DNA from: Xenococcus sp. MO_188.B8
GTDB taxonomy: Bacteria; Cyanobacteriota; Cyanobacteriia; Cyanobacteriales; Xenococcaceae
Assembly (NCBI GenBank): GCA_030065615.1
Contig: JASJDR010000093.1
Location: 1 to 34,455 of the forward strand
Length of the DNA: 34,455 bases
Reading direction: 5' to 3'
Made by a program: the position numbers and the translations under genes. The notes under the pieces were generated by a model. It searched no databases, was not told where the DNA came from, and saw only the letters and a list, made by a program, of their open reading frames with translations. This document shows positions 23,810 through 32,297 of this stretch, piece by piece. Within the stretch, counting starts at the first letter, position 1. Each line of letters begins with the position of its first letter.

Positions 23810-25894
23810 ATGACAAGAAACAAACTGAAAACGGCTAGATTTCGAGCCTTCATCGTCTCGAATTTCATAGTCTTTTTTCTCGCTTTAACCCTAATTTTTT
23901 GTGGAGGAAAACCTGCTGTTGCAGATCTGAATGTACCTCTTTGTAATGGCGCTCATAAAGAAGAATTAGGCTGTTGGCAAAAATATCCCTTACCCCGTGA
24001 CGAAGAGGAGAATATCTTACCCATCCAGTCAGTACATAGCTCCCTCTTGCCCAACGGGAAAATTCTGATGGTAAATGGGAGTAGTAATCGCAATACTATT
24101 GATCGGCAAACCGATGCTAATGGAGCCGACATCAAAGTTAGTTTCATTGATGGGGTAAAAACTACCGATTACGAAGTCATCGATAATACAGCGCTCTTTG
24201 ACCCTGAAACTGGCGCATTTAAGAAAATTTCTTCTCCTCCTGCTGTGCAATTTGAAGATAGTAACGATCTTTTCTGTAGTGGTCATTTGCATTTACCTAA
24301 TGGCAATATTATATTTGCTGGTGGCAGTAGCCGTTACTATCCAGGGGAACAATTTGAAGGTTCCAAACAAATCAACATTTACGACTGGCAACAGAATCAA
24401 TGGAAAGACATCGGTGGCAAGATGAAAGCTGGTCGCTGGTATCCCAGCTTAGTGACTTTAGCCGATGGCAAAATTGTCATTTTCTCTGGTCAAAAATTCG
24501 ACGCACCGACCCAGATTACCCCTACCATTGAGATCTATGATCCCGCAACAAACAAGTTACACTTTTTTGATCTTACCTACATAGAAGATAGTCCTTTCAA
24601 CGTTAAGATTGGTGATATTTATGACAGTATCGATCTCTATCCCCGTGTCTTCCCCACTCCTGATGGCAAATTGTTAATTACTGGCGATGGCGCAGGCAAA
24701 TTTCCCCTGGAAGTCCATAAAAGTAACAAAACCTATTTGATGTCCGTCAGTGAAGATTCCTCAGGAAAACTGGCGATCAGTTTTGAAATTGGACCTGATA
24801 GACAGGATATTTCTAAGGTATACGGAACGGCTGTTGCCGATCCGAACCGCGAAGGAGATGTTTTACTATTAGGGGGAATTTTAAATACTAATAACATCAA
24901 TTTTGGTAAACCCCAACTAGCAACTAACGCAGCTCTTCTCAAAGAGGGAGCCAGAATTGCTGCGAGTTTAGAACGGTGGGATAGTCAAGCCAAGAAATGG
25001 ACTATTGAGCCTGAATTTTTACAGACAGATGATGGTACTGTCCAACCCCGCGCCATGAATGAAGCGGTGATCTTACCCAATAAAGAAATTTTGACGGTTA
25101 ATGGTGGTAGATATGCCGAATACGATCAGGTTTATAAACCCTTATTGATGACCTATGATGAGCAGGCACCAGGGGGCTACACAACCAAAGAAATGAACCC
25201 CGCTACTCTGCCGAGACTATATCATAATGGGGCATTATTGTTACCTGATGCCCGTGTTTTAACCATTAGTGGCAATACTAGTCGTGCAGCACGCGAACCC
25301 AATGGCATTGTTCATGTAGATGTCGTCCCCGATGTTGATGAATATTATGCCTTAGCGAAAATAACCACCCAACCCGATGATCCAGAATCAGCTCAAGTGA
25401 TTAGGGAGGAGGATTACCCGCAGTTTCTAGAAGACTATTATCAGTCTCCTGAAAGTTATTTTGTCCAGATAGATGAGAATACTATCGATCCAGTACCCTT
25501 TGCTCCTGCTGAAATTTGGCAAGTGGAGATTTTTAACCCCCCCTATCTATTTAAAGAGGGACTTCGTCCAGAAATAGTGACAGCTCCCCAAACTCTAAAA
25601 CATGGTGAAGCTAGCGAAGTAACTGTTAATAATTTGGAGATTAATGGAGAAAGCGATCGCGGATCTTTAGTGATGGTGAAATTAGGAACCATTACTCACA
25701 GTTTTGACTATGGGCAACGGCTAGCAGATTTGTCGATCCAAGATGTAACTAACAATGACGATGGTTCTTATACTATCGACTTCACTGCCCCAGAAAATCC
25801 CAATCTTTATACTCCTGGTTATTACATGATGTTTTACCTCAATAGTATGGAGAAACCTTCTGTAGCCAAGATGGTTCGGTTAGAAGCAGCTTAA
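23810..25894 (+). CDS. Copper-radical oxidase of galactose/glyoxal oxidase type (AA5-like)
   Basis: A 694-residue secreted or lumenal protein: a signal segment (FIVSNFIVFFLALTLIFCGG near 14-33, then AVA), a seven-bladed kelch propeller and a C-terminal DUF1929-type beta domain. All copper-radical ligand positions can be found. These are Cys156 in DLFCSGHLHLPNG (partner of the Tyr-Cys cofactor), Tyr211 in AGRWYPSLVTLADG, Tyr471-His472 in RLYHNGALLLPD, and His630 in GTITHSFDYGQR. The EIFNPPYLFKEG motif marks the C-terminal domain. Such enzymes oxidise aldehydes or alcohols and release H2O2. It is the first gene of an operon with a DyP peroxidase (27-base gap). In Streptomyces the oxidase GlxA works with the DyP peroxidase DtpA, so the pairing has a precedent. 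The substrate is unknown. Confidence 0.85.
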   Translation: MTRNKLKTARFRAFIVSNFIVFFLALTLIFCGGKPAVADLNVPLCNGAHKEELGCWQKYPLPRDEEENILPIQSVHSSLLPNGKILMVNGSSNRNTIDRQTDANGADIKVSFIDGVKTTDYEVIDNTALFDPETGAFKKISSPPAVQFEDSNDLFCSGHLHLPNGNIIFAGGSSRYYPGEQFEGSKQINIYDWQQNQWKDIGGKMKAGRWYPSLVTLADGKIVIFSGQKFDAPTQITPTIEIYDPATNKLHFFDLTYIEDSPFNVKIGDIYDSIDLYPRVFPTPDGKLLITGDGAGKFPLEVHKSNKTYLMSVSEDSSGKLAISFEIGPDRQDISKVYGTAVADPNREGDVLLLGGILNTNNINFGKPQLATNAALLKEGARIAASLERWDSQAKKWTIEPEFLQTDDGTVQPRAMNEAVILPNKEILTVNGGRYAEYDQVYKPLLMTYDEQAPGGYTTKEMNPATLPRLYHNGALLLPDARVLTISGNTSRAAREPNGIVHVDVVPDVDEYYALAKITTQPDDPESAQVIREEDYPQFLEDYYQSPESYFVQIDENTIDPVPFAPAEIWQVEIFNPPYLFKEGLRPEIVTAPQTLKHGEASEVTVNNLEINGESDRGSLVMVKLGTITHSFDYGQRLADLSIQDVTNNDDGSYTIDFTAPENPNLYTPGYYMMFYLNSMEKPSVAKMVRLEAA

Positions 25895-25921
25895 GAAAAC
25901 AATTATTAGAGGATTTAATTA

Positions 25922-27355
25922 ATGGCACTCACAGAGAAAGATTTGAACAGCTTAGAGGGTATTGATTTTGATAATATTGTTAAATACCAAAAGTTACTAG
26001 AAGATTTACAGGGCAATATTCTCAAAGGACATGGACGAAACCATAGTGTGCATCTGTTCATCAAATTTAAGCCAGAAAAAGTTGCAGAGGCCAAAAAATG
26101 GATTCAAGAGTTTGCCGACAAATCTGTAACATCGGCTCTGTTACAAGCAAAAGAAGCCTTGCAGTATCGAGAGAAAAGTATCAAAGGCAGTGTTTTTGCC
26201 AACTTCTTTTTATCCGTTAAGGGCTATGAATATTTGGAGGTTCCACGCTTTAAAATTCCTGGCAGTCAACCGTTCCGCTATGGAATGAAGAATGAGTCGG
26301 TTAAGAATTATTTAGGTGATCCGCCTGTTGATGAATGGGATCACGGACTGCAACAAGAAATTCACGCTTTAATTTTATTGGCAGATGACGATGTAGTTGA
26401 TTTACACCTAAAAGTAGACGAAATTTCTCAAAAACTGCAAACAGTGGCGGACATTGTGCAACGAGAAAATGGATTTATCCTCAAAAACATTGTTGGACAA
26501 GCGATCGAACATTTTGGCTTTGCTGATGGCATTAGTCAACCCTTATTTGTTAAGAGAGAGATTGAAAAGGCACGGATAAATTCTGGTAGTTTTGATAAAT
26601 GGGACCCCAGAGCACCGTTAAATTTGGTGTTAGCCAAAGATCCCAATGGGAAAACAGAAGATAGCTATGGCAGTTATTTGGTTTATCGTAAACTGGAACA
26701 GAACGTTAAAGGATTTCGAGATGATCAACGAAAACTAGCACAAACTTTAGGGATTAAAGATGAGTTAGCTGGTGCGTTAGTTGTCGGTCGTTTCACCGAT
26801 GGAACCCCTGTGGTGGACTCCGATAGTCCAAAAGGAACAACCCAAACGAATAATTTTAATTATGATGAAGATCCCCAGGAGTTTGGCTTAACACCGAAAC
26901 CGACTAAATGTCCCTTCCATGCTCATATTCGTAAAACCAACCCCCGAGGAGATACGGGTAGAGTGGAATCTTCTCCCGATTTTCAACAGTCTCTAGACAT
27001 AGAGAAGAAACATCGCATTGCTCGCCGTGCTATTAGTTATGGGGAAAATGATATTACCAAAGAACCAGAAACTGGCTCAGGATTACTGTTTTTGTGTTTC
27101 CAAGCTGACCCTGAAAATCAGTTTAACTTTATCCAAGGAGGATGGGCTAATCAAAAAAACTTTGTTGCTGTCAATGTGGGACTCGATCCAGTCATTGGTC
27201 AACCCGCACCAGGAGGAACTCAAAAATGGCCTCAAACTTGGGGCGCTCCCGATACTCAGGAAGTAGAATTTAGCTTTGAACTGTGGGTAAAGATGAAAGG
27301 AGGAGAATATTTCTTTACTCCTAGTCTTAGTTATCTCAAAAACATTAGCGCTTAG
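25922..27355 (+). CDS. DyP-type heme peroxidase
   Basis: A 477-residue dye-decolorizing-type peroxidase. It begins with LLEDLQGNILKGHGR, the usual opening of the class. It has the GFADGISQP motif (Asp202, the distal acid), PFHAHIRKTNPR with His335 as probable proximal heme ligand, and HRIARRAISYG carrying the expected distal Arg. Length and layout resemble the longer DyP class known from Anabaena (AnaPX). No Tat or Sec signal is visible, so the enzyme appears cytosolic even though the oxidase gene just upstream encodes a signal segment. The start has a good AGAGGA at 25908-25913, 8 bases before the ATG. It would use H2O2, perhaps that made by the oxidase; the partnership is inference from operon structure and the Streptomyces precedent. 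Confidence 0.9.
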   Translation: MALTEKDLNSLEGIDFDNIVKYQKLLEDLQGNILKGHGRNHSVHLFIKFKPEKVAEAKKWIQEFADKSVTSALLQAKEALQYREKSIKGSVFANFFLSVKGYEYLEVPRFKIPGSQPFRYGMKNESVKNYLGDPPVDEWDHGLQQEIHALILLADDDVVDLHLKVDEISQKLQTVADIVQRENGFILKNIVGQAIEHFGFADGISQPLFVKREIEKARINSGSFDKWDPRAPLNLVLAKDPNGKTEDSYGSYLVYRKLEQNVKGFRDDQRKLAQTLGIKDELAGALVVGRFTDGTPVVDSDSPKGTTQTNNFNYDEDPQEFGLTPKPTKCPFHAHIRKTNPRGDTGRVESSPDFQQSLDIEKKHRIARRAISYGENDITKEPETGSGLLFLCFQADPENQFNFIQGGWANQKNFVAVNVGLDPVIGQPAPGGTQKWPQTWGAPDTQEVEFSFELWVKMKGGEYFFTPSLSYLKNISA

Positions 27356-27365
27356 TGAATGAGGC

Positions 27366-27392
27366 ATGAGTAGTATTTGTATTGCTACTCAT
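27366..27392. terminator. Hairpin between convergent DyP and glgB genes
   Basis: ATGAGTAG (27366-27373) pairs exactly with CTACTCAT (27385-27392) around an 11-base loop, 10 bases after the peroxidase stop. The sequence after it is ACCCCTGTTTCTTCTT. It is a plausible terminator for the oxidase-peroxidase operon. Confidence 0.5.
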
Positions 27393-27483
27393 ACCCCTGT
27401 TTCTTCTTAATTCTCTTTTATTTACTGAGAAGGTAAGAGTTAACTCCCCAATCTTCCTTCTCTTCCCCTGTACCTCTGCTTAT

Positions 27484-29427
27484 CTACAGTTTCTTTCTCT
27501 TAAAGGCCATCACAGATAGCGCTGGCACATCAATTTCCAGGGCATAGGGCCAAGGAGAAGAGTTCCACTGTCGGGTTTCTAAACTTTGGTTGGTGCGACC
27601 AGTACCTCCATATTTTTTATCATCTGTATTGAATAGTTCATCATAAGTTCCTGGTTCTTTGACCCCTAACCAATAATTTTGGTAGAGATTGGGTTTAAAG
27701 TTACAAACCACGATCACAAAATCATCCGAATGTTTATCCTGACGCATATAGGTAATCATGCCCCGGGGCATATCATGGCAATCAATCCATTCGAATCCCT
27801 CATTGGTAAAGTCATCGCTATAAAGTGCCGGTTCAGCATGGTAAATTTGATGTAAATCTTTCACTAGCTGGTGCAATTGTCGATGGGGTTCCGATTCGAG
27901 TAACCACCAGTCCAAATCAGCATTGACATTCCATTCTCGGGTCTGACCAAACTCCATGCCCATAAAGAGAGTTTTCTTGCCCGGATGGGTAAACATATAA
28001 CCGAAAAGAGCCCGTAAATTTGCCAATTTCTGCGATTCATCACCGGGCATTTTTTGCCAGAGATGTCCTTTACCATGAACTACCTCGTCGTGGGACAGGG
28101 CTAGCATGAATTTTTCCGTAAAAGCGTACCAAATACTAAAAGTCAGCTTACCGTGGACGTTAGAACGTTCTTGGGGATTAACGTTAAAATAGCTCAACGT
28201 ATCGTTCATCCAGCCCATATTCCACTTAAAATTAAATCCTAAACCTCCTACATCTGTAGGATGTGAGACCTTTTCCCAAGTGGTAGATTCTTCCGCGATC
28301 GAAAGAACACCAGGATAATCTTGAAAAATTGCCTCATTCAATTGGCGGAGAAACGAGACCGCTTCTAGGTTTTCTCGCCCGCCATGGGCATTAGTGACCC
28401 ATTCTTGGCGTTCGTAGTCGAGATAGAGCATCGAAGCCACAGCATCCACGCGAATTCCATCAATATGATATTTTTCAAACCAGAATAAAGCGCTGGCGAT
28501 CAAGAAATTACGCACTTCATGGCGCTCATAATTGAATACCAGAGTGCCCCAGCCTTTATGTTCTCCTTTACGCCAATCTGCATATTCGTAGAGGGCAGTG
28601 CCATCAAATGAGGCTAAACCATGGGCGTCTTTAGGAAAATGACCTGGTACCCAGTCGATCAGCACGCCAATCCCTTCTTGGTGGCAGCGATCTATGAAAT
28701 ACATCAAATCTTGGGGTCTGCCATAGCGAGATGTGGGGGCATAGTAGCCGACTACTTGATAGCCCCAAGATCCATCAAAGGGGTGTTCCGTAATAGGTAA
28801 CAATTCAATATGGGTATAACCAACTTCCTTAACATAAGGAATTAGCCGTTCAGCCAGTTCTCGATAGGTTAAAAAGCGCGCACCGGGCTTATGGTCAACT
28901 GGTACGGCTTGACCGCTTTCAGGAGGATTCTCTAAGCTAGCATGGAGCCAGGAACCAAGATGGACTTCATAAACAGAAACGGGTTGATCGTGAGGATCGC
29001 TCTGGCGACGTTTTTCCAACCAAGATTGATCCTGCCAAGCATAGGATAAGTCGGTCACAATTGATGCGGTAGCAGGGCGTAACTCCTGTTGATAGCCATA
29101 GGGATCGGTTTTAAAACAGCGATCGCCGTGAGAATTTTTGATGGCAAACTTATATTTTTCGCCTAATTTCAGACCAGGAACAAAGACTTCCCAAATTCCC
29201 ATCTGGTTGCGCGTCATCAAACACTCACGGGCATGCCAATTGTTAAAATCTCCTACTACCCCAACTTCTTGAGCATTAGGTGCCCAAACAGCAAAATAGA
29301 CCCCAGATTGACCTTCTCTTTCACTGAGGTGAGCACCAAGTTTGTCGTAGATGCGATAGTGTTTCCCTTCACCGAACAAGTAAAAATCAAAATCGGTCAA
29401 CCAATCAATTTGTTGAACTTTTGTCAT
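27484..29427 (-). CDS. glgB: 1,4-alpha-glucan branching enzyme (GH13)
   Basis: Creates alpha-1,6 branches in glycogen, the carbon store of cyanobacteria. The 647-residue protein has a carbohydrate-binding module (GVYFAVWAPNAQEVGVVGDF, residues 42-61) and a GH13 barrel. The catalytic residues are Asp328 in GIRVDAV, Glu379 in SIAEES and Asp447 in LSHDEV, followed by VHGKGHLWQKMPGD and a C-terminal beta domain. It lacks the extra N-terminal N1 module found in the longer E. coli-type enzyme of about 730 residues, so it is a shorter form. The N-terminal MTKVQQIDWLTDFDFYLFGEG looks native, so this is not a truncation by frameshift. It stands alone, convergent with the DyP gene. Confidence 0.95.
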   Translation of the reverse strand: MTKVQQIDWLTDFDFYLFGEGKHYRIYDKLGAHLSEREGQSGVYFAVWAPNAQEVGVVGDFNNWHARECLMTRNQMGIWEVFVPGLKLGEKYKFAIKNSHGDRCFKTDPYGYQQELRPATASIVTDLSYAWQDQSWLEKRRQSDPHDQPVSVYEVHLGSWLHASLENPPESGQAVPVDHKPGARFLTYRELAERLIPYVKEVGYTHIELLPITEHPFDGSWGYQVVGYYAPTSRYGRPQDLMYFIDRCHQEGIGVLIDWVPGHFPKDAHGLASFDGTALYEYADWRKGEHKGWGTLVFNYERHEVRNFLIASALFWFEKYHIDGIRVDAVASMLYLDYERQEWVTNAHGGRENLEAVSFLRQLNEAIFQDYPGVLSIAEESTTWEKVSHPTDVGGLGFNFKWNMGWMNDTLSYFNVNPQERSNVHGKLTFSIWYAFTEKFMLALSHDEVVHGKGHLWQKMPGDESQKLANLRALFGYMFTHPGKKTLFMGMEFGQTREWNVNADLDWWLLESEPHRQLHQLVKDLHQIYHAEPALYSDDFTNEGFEWIDCHDMPRGMITYMRQDKHSDDFVIVVCNFKPNLYQNYWLGVKEPGTYDELFNTDDKKYGGTGRTNQSLETRQWNSSPWPYALEIDVPALSVMAFKRKKL

Positions 29428-29603
29428 CGCTAGAGAAAAATTATGATGTTTTTTATTTTTAAAGAATTATAACGAGCGAATCATAAAAGGGTTCAGCAGT
29501 TTGACTATACTGGTAAACCCTTTCAGTATTTGCTAATGGGAGAAAGCTTTCAAGCGTAATGCTTGACCAACGGACTGGCTTGAAAATGAGCGAGTCGTGA
29601 CAA

Positions 29604-30314
29604 CTATGACAATGTCATTCCGCTTTCTACGAACAGTTGGGTGATGTCTTTACTCATTAACTGATCCTGGCCTAATATGACTAGACAACGCTTGGCAAAC
29701 TCATCATCTTGTTGAATCTTTTCCCTCAAGAAATTTTTGACGGAATTGGGCGTGATTTCTTTGGGAGCATATAAATTTTTAATTTCCTCAGGAGAGCGAA
29801 TCAAATCTAAATGCTGCTCCTGAACTTCATCTTCATAAACTACTTCTTTACTCATCCATTCCCAATCAACGCGCTGAATCCAGAGTTTTTCCCCTGCAAA
29901 AATTGAGTTGATATTAATTGTTAGATCATCGGTTAAATACCAGTAGGTTTGGGGATCGTCATAAATATGACCATAGAAACTGTTGGGTAAAGTGACATGA
30001 TTTCCTGAAAAAGTTCGGATGTTAACGTTGGCATTTTCTGTAGTCCGATAAGCTAATTTTAACCGCAGATAAAGTCCTTCTTTTTCATATTTATCTTTGC
30101 GAGGAAGGAGATGATGAAAGCTAATCGCGGCACCTGCTTCATAAATTTCAACCAAACCCTGCCCCCGATCTACATACCAGTTATCGCCGTGAATAGCAGC
30201 ATCGACAGCCCAAGCTGTTCCACTCTGACCTAAAATATCCGTCTCTTCGGCAAAATAGGGGCGTGGCATGATTGTTTTGCGCACGCGAGGAAAAAATTCT
30301 CTTGTAATTTCCAT
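29604..30314 (-). CDS. Hypothetical protein, no recognised family
   Basis: A 236-residue soluble protein that I do not recognise. Residues about 18-160 look beta-rich with many aromatic and charged residues (WYVDRGQGLVEIYEAGAAIS, LYLRLKLAYRTTENANVNIR, TYWYLTDDLTININS). Residues about 165-236 are helical and acidic (EVQEQHLDLIRSPEEIKNLY, VKNFLREKIQQDDEF). No signal or membrane helix is seen. The start could be the ATG at 30314 or the internal MPRPYF. It lies between glgB (176 bases away, same strand) and the CHAT operon (125 bases away), so it may belong to either or to neither. Confidence 0.55.
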   Translation of the reverse strand: MEITREFFPRVRKTIMPRPYFAEETDILGQSGTAWAVDAAIHGDNWYVDRGQGLVEIYEAGAAISFHHLLPRKDKYEKEGLYLRLKLAYRTTENANVNIRTFSGNHVTLPNSFYGHIYDDPQTYWYLTDDLTININSIFAGEKLWIQRVDWEWMSKEVVYEDEVQEQHLDLIRSPEEIKNLYAPKEITPNSVKNFLREKIQQDDEFAKRCLVILGQDQLMSKDITQLFVESGMTLS

Positions 30315-30439
30315 GAACCACCTTATTAAATTGCTAACTTAATCTCAACCCAATTACATTTCTTAATATAGAGTCATATGTAATCGTTTCGGGGATATCT
30401 GTCAAGCAATCGGTCAAGTAGAGTAGTCCTAAAACCACA

Positions 30440-31864
30440 CTATTTTTTTGTAAACCACTGATAGAGCAATCGACTAATCAATAAACCAATTGTGAGGCTG
30501 AGAAGGATTGTAACACTAGCACTAATCCATAAACTTAACAGAGACGGAGATGGTAAAGATTGATCTTTGTCTATAATTTGTTGAGAAATTGTGGTAGTTA
30601 TAGGTTTTTGAGCAATTTGACCGAGAGCTATAGTCGTACCTGCAACAGTTAAAATTTGTCCTAGTTTAGCTTGTTTTTCTTGAATTGCTGCTTCGTTAAT
30701 ACTGACTTGAGTTTGCACACTCAACATGAGTCTTTCATATAGTTGAATTGCTGGGGAGAGAAAGCTAATATCTGCTTTCATCTGTTCTAAATAAAAGACA
30801 ATATCTTGCTGAAAGTCAGTAAAAAATTTAGGTATTGTATCTCCTATTTCTTGCTCAATTTGTTGAATACATACTTGATAGTTATGTTGCTGAATTTCGA
30901 TTAATCTAGCTTGGTCTTGAAGAGAAGATAAAAATCGATAATATTCTAGCGATTCTTGAGGCATCTTAACTAGAGATTGGGTATCCCAATTTTGTTGCTG
31001 ATAATTTTCTGTTTGTTGTTCTATAGCTTTGTATCGTTGATTTAATTGAATTTTTAAATTGCGACTTTGTAGGTAGAAATAGTTGATTTTGTGATAACTC
31101 AGCAATAGATCTTGGAAAATGCTATAAACTCGATTAGCTTTTCTCTCAGCATCTTCATCTTTATAGAGAAATACACAAGCTAAATTTTTTGTTTTTAACT
31201 GATAATTTTCAGTAAATTTTTCTATGGTAATTTCTCTAGACAAAACATAGAAAGGACTATCAAGAAATCGATATTCTTCGCTTAATTGATCTTCTATTTC
31301 CGATTCTGAAATATGTGATAAGTATTTATGTAAACAATTAACAGCTATTTTACGAGTTTCTTGTGGAGAAAGTTGGGTTTGTAGAATGCCCGCTAAAATT
31401 GCTGTTTGTCCCAGTTCAGCTTTAACTGTGTTGAGATATTCACTCAGATTTGCGAAAGAATCAATCGATTGTTCGTGGTGAGTCGAAGAAATATATCTAG
31501 TAAGACGCAAAAAATATGTATCATTGAGAAGACGGGCTGCTAGACTAGTTTTAAGAATGCCAGTTTCTAAATATAGTAGATCGCTAGTGCTTTTTTTGCA
31601 GTCAGGAGGAACATTAGTTAAATCTAAAATTGTGCCTTTCGATGACTCTTGTTCAATATCAATTAATTTGAGAAACTCTGAAGCTTTTTGTCCAGTCTTG
31701 CTCGTCAAATGAGAGAGTATTGCCTGTAAATTTTCTTCAAATTTTTGTCGCCTTTCTTTGGTATCTTCTAGAGATTCGTTAATACTATTACGTAGTCTGT
31801 AATGATAAAAATGCAGCGTAGGCGATAAAAGTTTTACTTGAATATTAGTTGGAGTTTGAGTCAT
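30440..31864 (-). CDS. Coiled-coil protein with C-terminal membrane anchor (CHAT operon)
   Basis: A 474-residue protein. Residues 1-390 are helical with long coiled-coil segments (RNLKIQLNQRYKAIEQQTEN, then YQVCIQQIEQEIGDTIPKFF). Near the end is a weakly hydrophobic stretch (LGQILTVAGTTIALGQIA, near 401-418), a polar loop, and a strong membrane helix (LWISASVTILLSLTIGLLIS, near 443-465) with a basic tail (KK). A long helical stalk leading to a membrane pair recalls CorA-like topology, but no CorA signature is visible. The start codon overlaps the end of the 149-residue gene by 20 bases, so translation is coupled. It is the third gene after a HEAT-CHAT protease and a small helical protein, which makes it the likely membrane effector or target of the set. 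I do not recognise a named family. Confidence 0.7.
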   Translation of the reverse strand: MTQTPTNIQVKLLSPTLHFYHYRLRNSINESLEDTKERRQKFEENLQAILSHLTSKTGQKASEFLKLIDIEQESSKGTILDLTNVPPDCKKSTSDLLYLETGILKTSLAARLLNDTYFLRLTRYISSTHHEQSIDSFANLSEYLNTVKAELGQTAILAGILQTQLSPQETRKIAVNCLHKYLSHISESEIEDQLSEEYRFLDSPFYVLSREITIEKFTENYQLKTKNLACVFLYKDEDAERKANRVYSIFQDLLLSYHKINYFYLQSRNLKIQLNQRYKAIEQQTENYQQQNWDTQSLVKMPQESLEYYRFLSSLQDQARLIEIQQHNYQVCIQQIEQEIGDTIPKFFTDFQQDIVFYLEQMKADISFLSPAIQLYERLMLSVQTQVSINEAAIQEKQAKLGQILTVAGTTIALGQIAQKPITTTISQQIIDKDQSLPSPSLLSLWISASVTILLSLTIGLLISRLLYQWFTKK

Positions 31865-32294
31865 TGGGTTCGCTTTGATTTTTGTCTCTTTCTTGTTTCG
31901 CCCAACGTTCTATATCCTTACAGATATCGCGAGCTTCATTGGTGATATTCCTTTTGTTTTCAGGGTCTGCTAATGCCTCATCGTCAGGATCTCTTTTGGT
32001 TGTCACCAGATTATCAATTCCCTCTGGATTGAGGTTAAGATGATTTTTTTTGAGTAATTTATTTAAATTTTCATTCTCCGAACGACGACAAAAGGCGGCA
32101 ATTTGGTTTGCTATTTCTATTGGATTATCGTAACTTTCAGCAGAAAGATTGGCAAAATATTCTTTCGCAGCAGTCAGAGATTCTTGATTGCCTAATGCCT
32201 TGTCTAGTTTGCTCGATGGCAAATGGATAATTTTTTGGAAAGCTTTACAAAAATCAAGATGTTTTTCTTCGATGACGATATTAGTTTGGTTCAT
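31845..32294 (-). CDS. Small helical protein between CHAT and membrane genes
   Basis: A 149-residue soluble protein, predominantly helical (EKHLDFCKAFQKIIHLPSSK, TAAKEYFANLSAESYDNPIE, IANQIAAFCRRSENENLNKL), with a charged, low-complexity tail (KQERDKNQSEPNDSNSN). No catalytic motif is visible. The ribosome-binding sequence GGAGGT lies inside the end of the CHAT gene, and only three bases separate the CHAT stop from the ATG at 32294, so expression is coupled to CHAT. In similar conflict systems the gene next to a CHAT protease is often a small death-like or effector-associated adaptor domain; that role fits but is inference. Confidence 0.65.
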   Translation of the reverse strand: MNQTNIVIEEKHLDFCKAFQKIIHLPSSKLDKALGNQESLTAAKEYFANLSAESYDNPIEIANQIAAFCRRSENENLNKLLKKNHLNLNPEGIDNLVTTKRDPDDEALADPENKRNITNEARDICKDIERWAKQERDKNQSEPNDSNSN

Positions 32295-32297
32295 GAT

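Noticed and set aside
24029-24292. Minus-strand frame within the oxidase gene
   Set aside because: It is a shadow of the strong plus-strand coding sequence, with no independent support.
27484-29427. glgB as a 5'-truncated gene because the N1 module is missing
   Set aside because: Shorter branching enzymes without N1 are common, and the N terminus reads smoothly into the carbohydrate-binding module.
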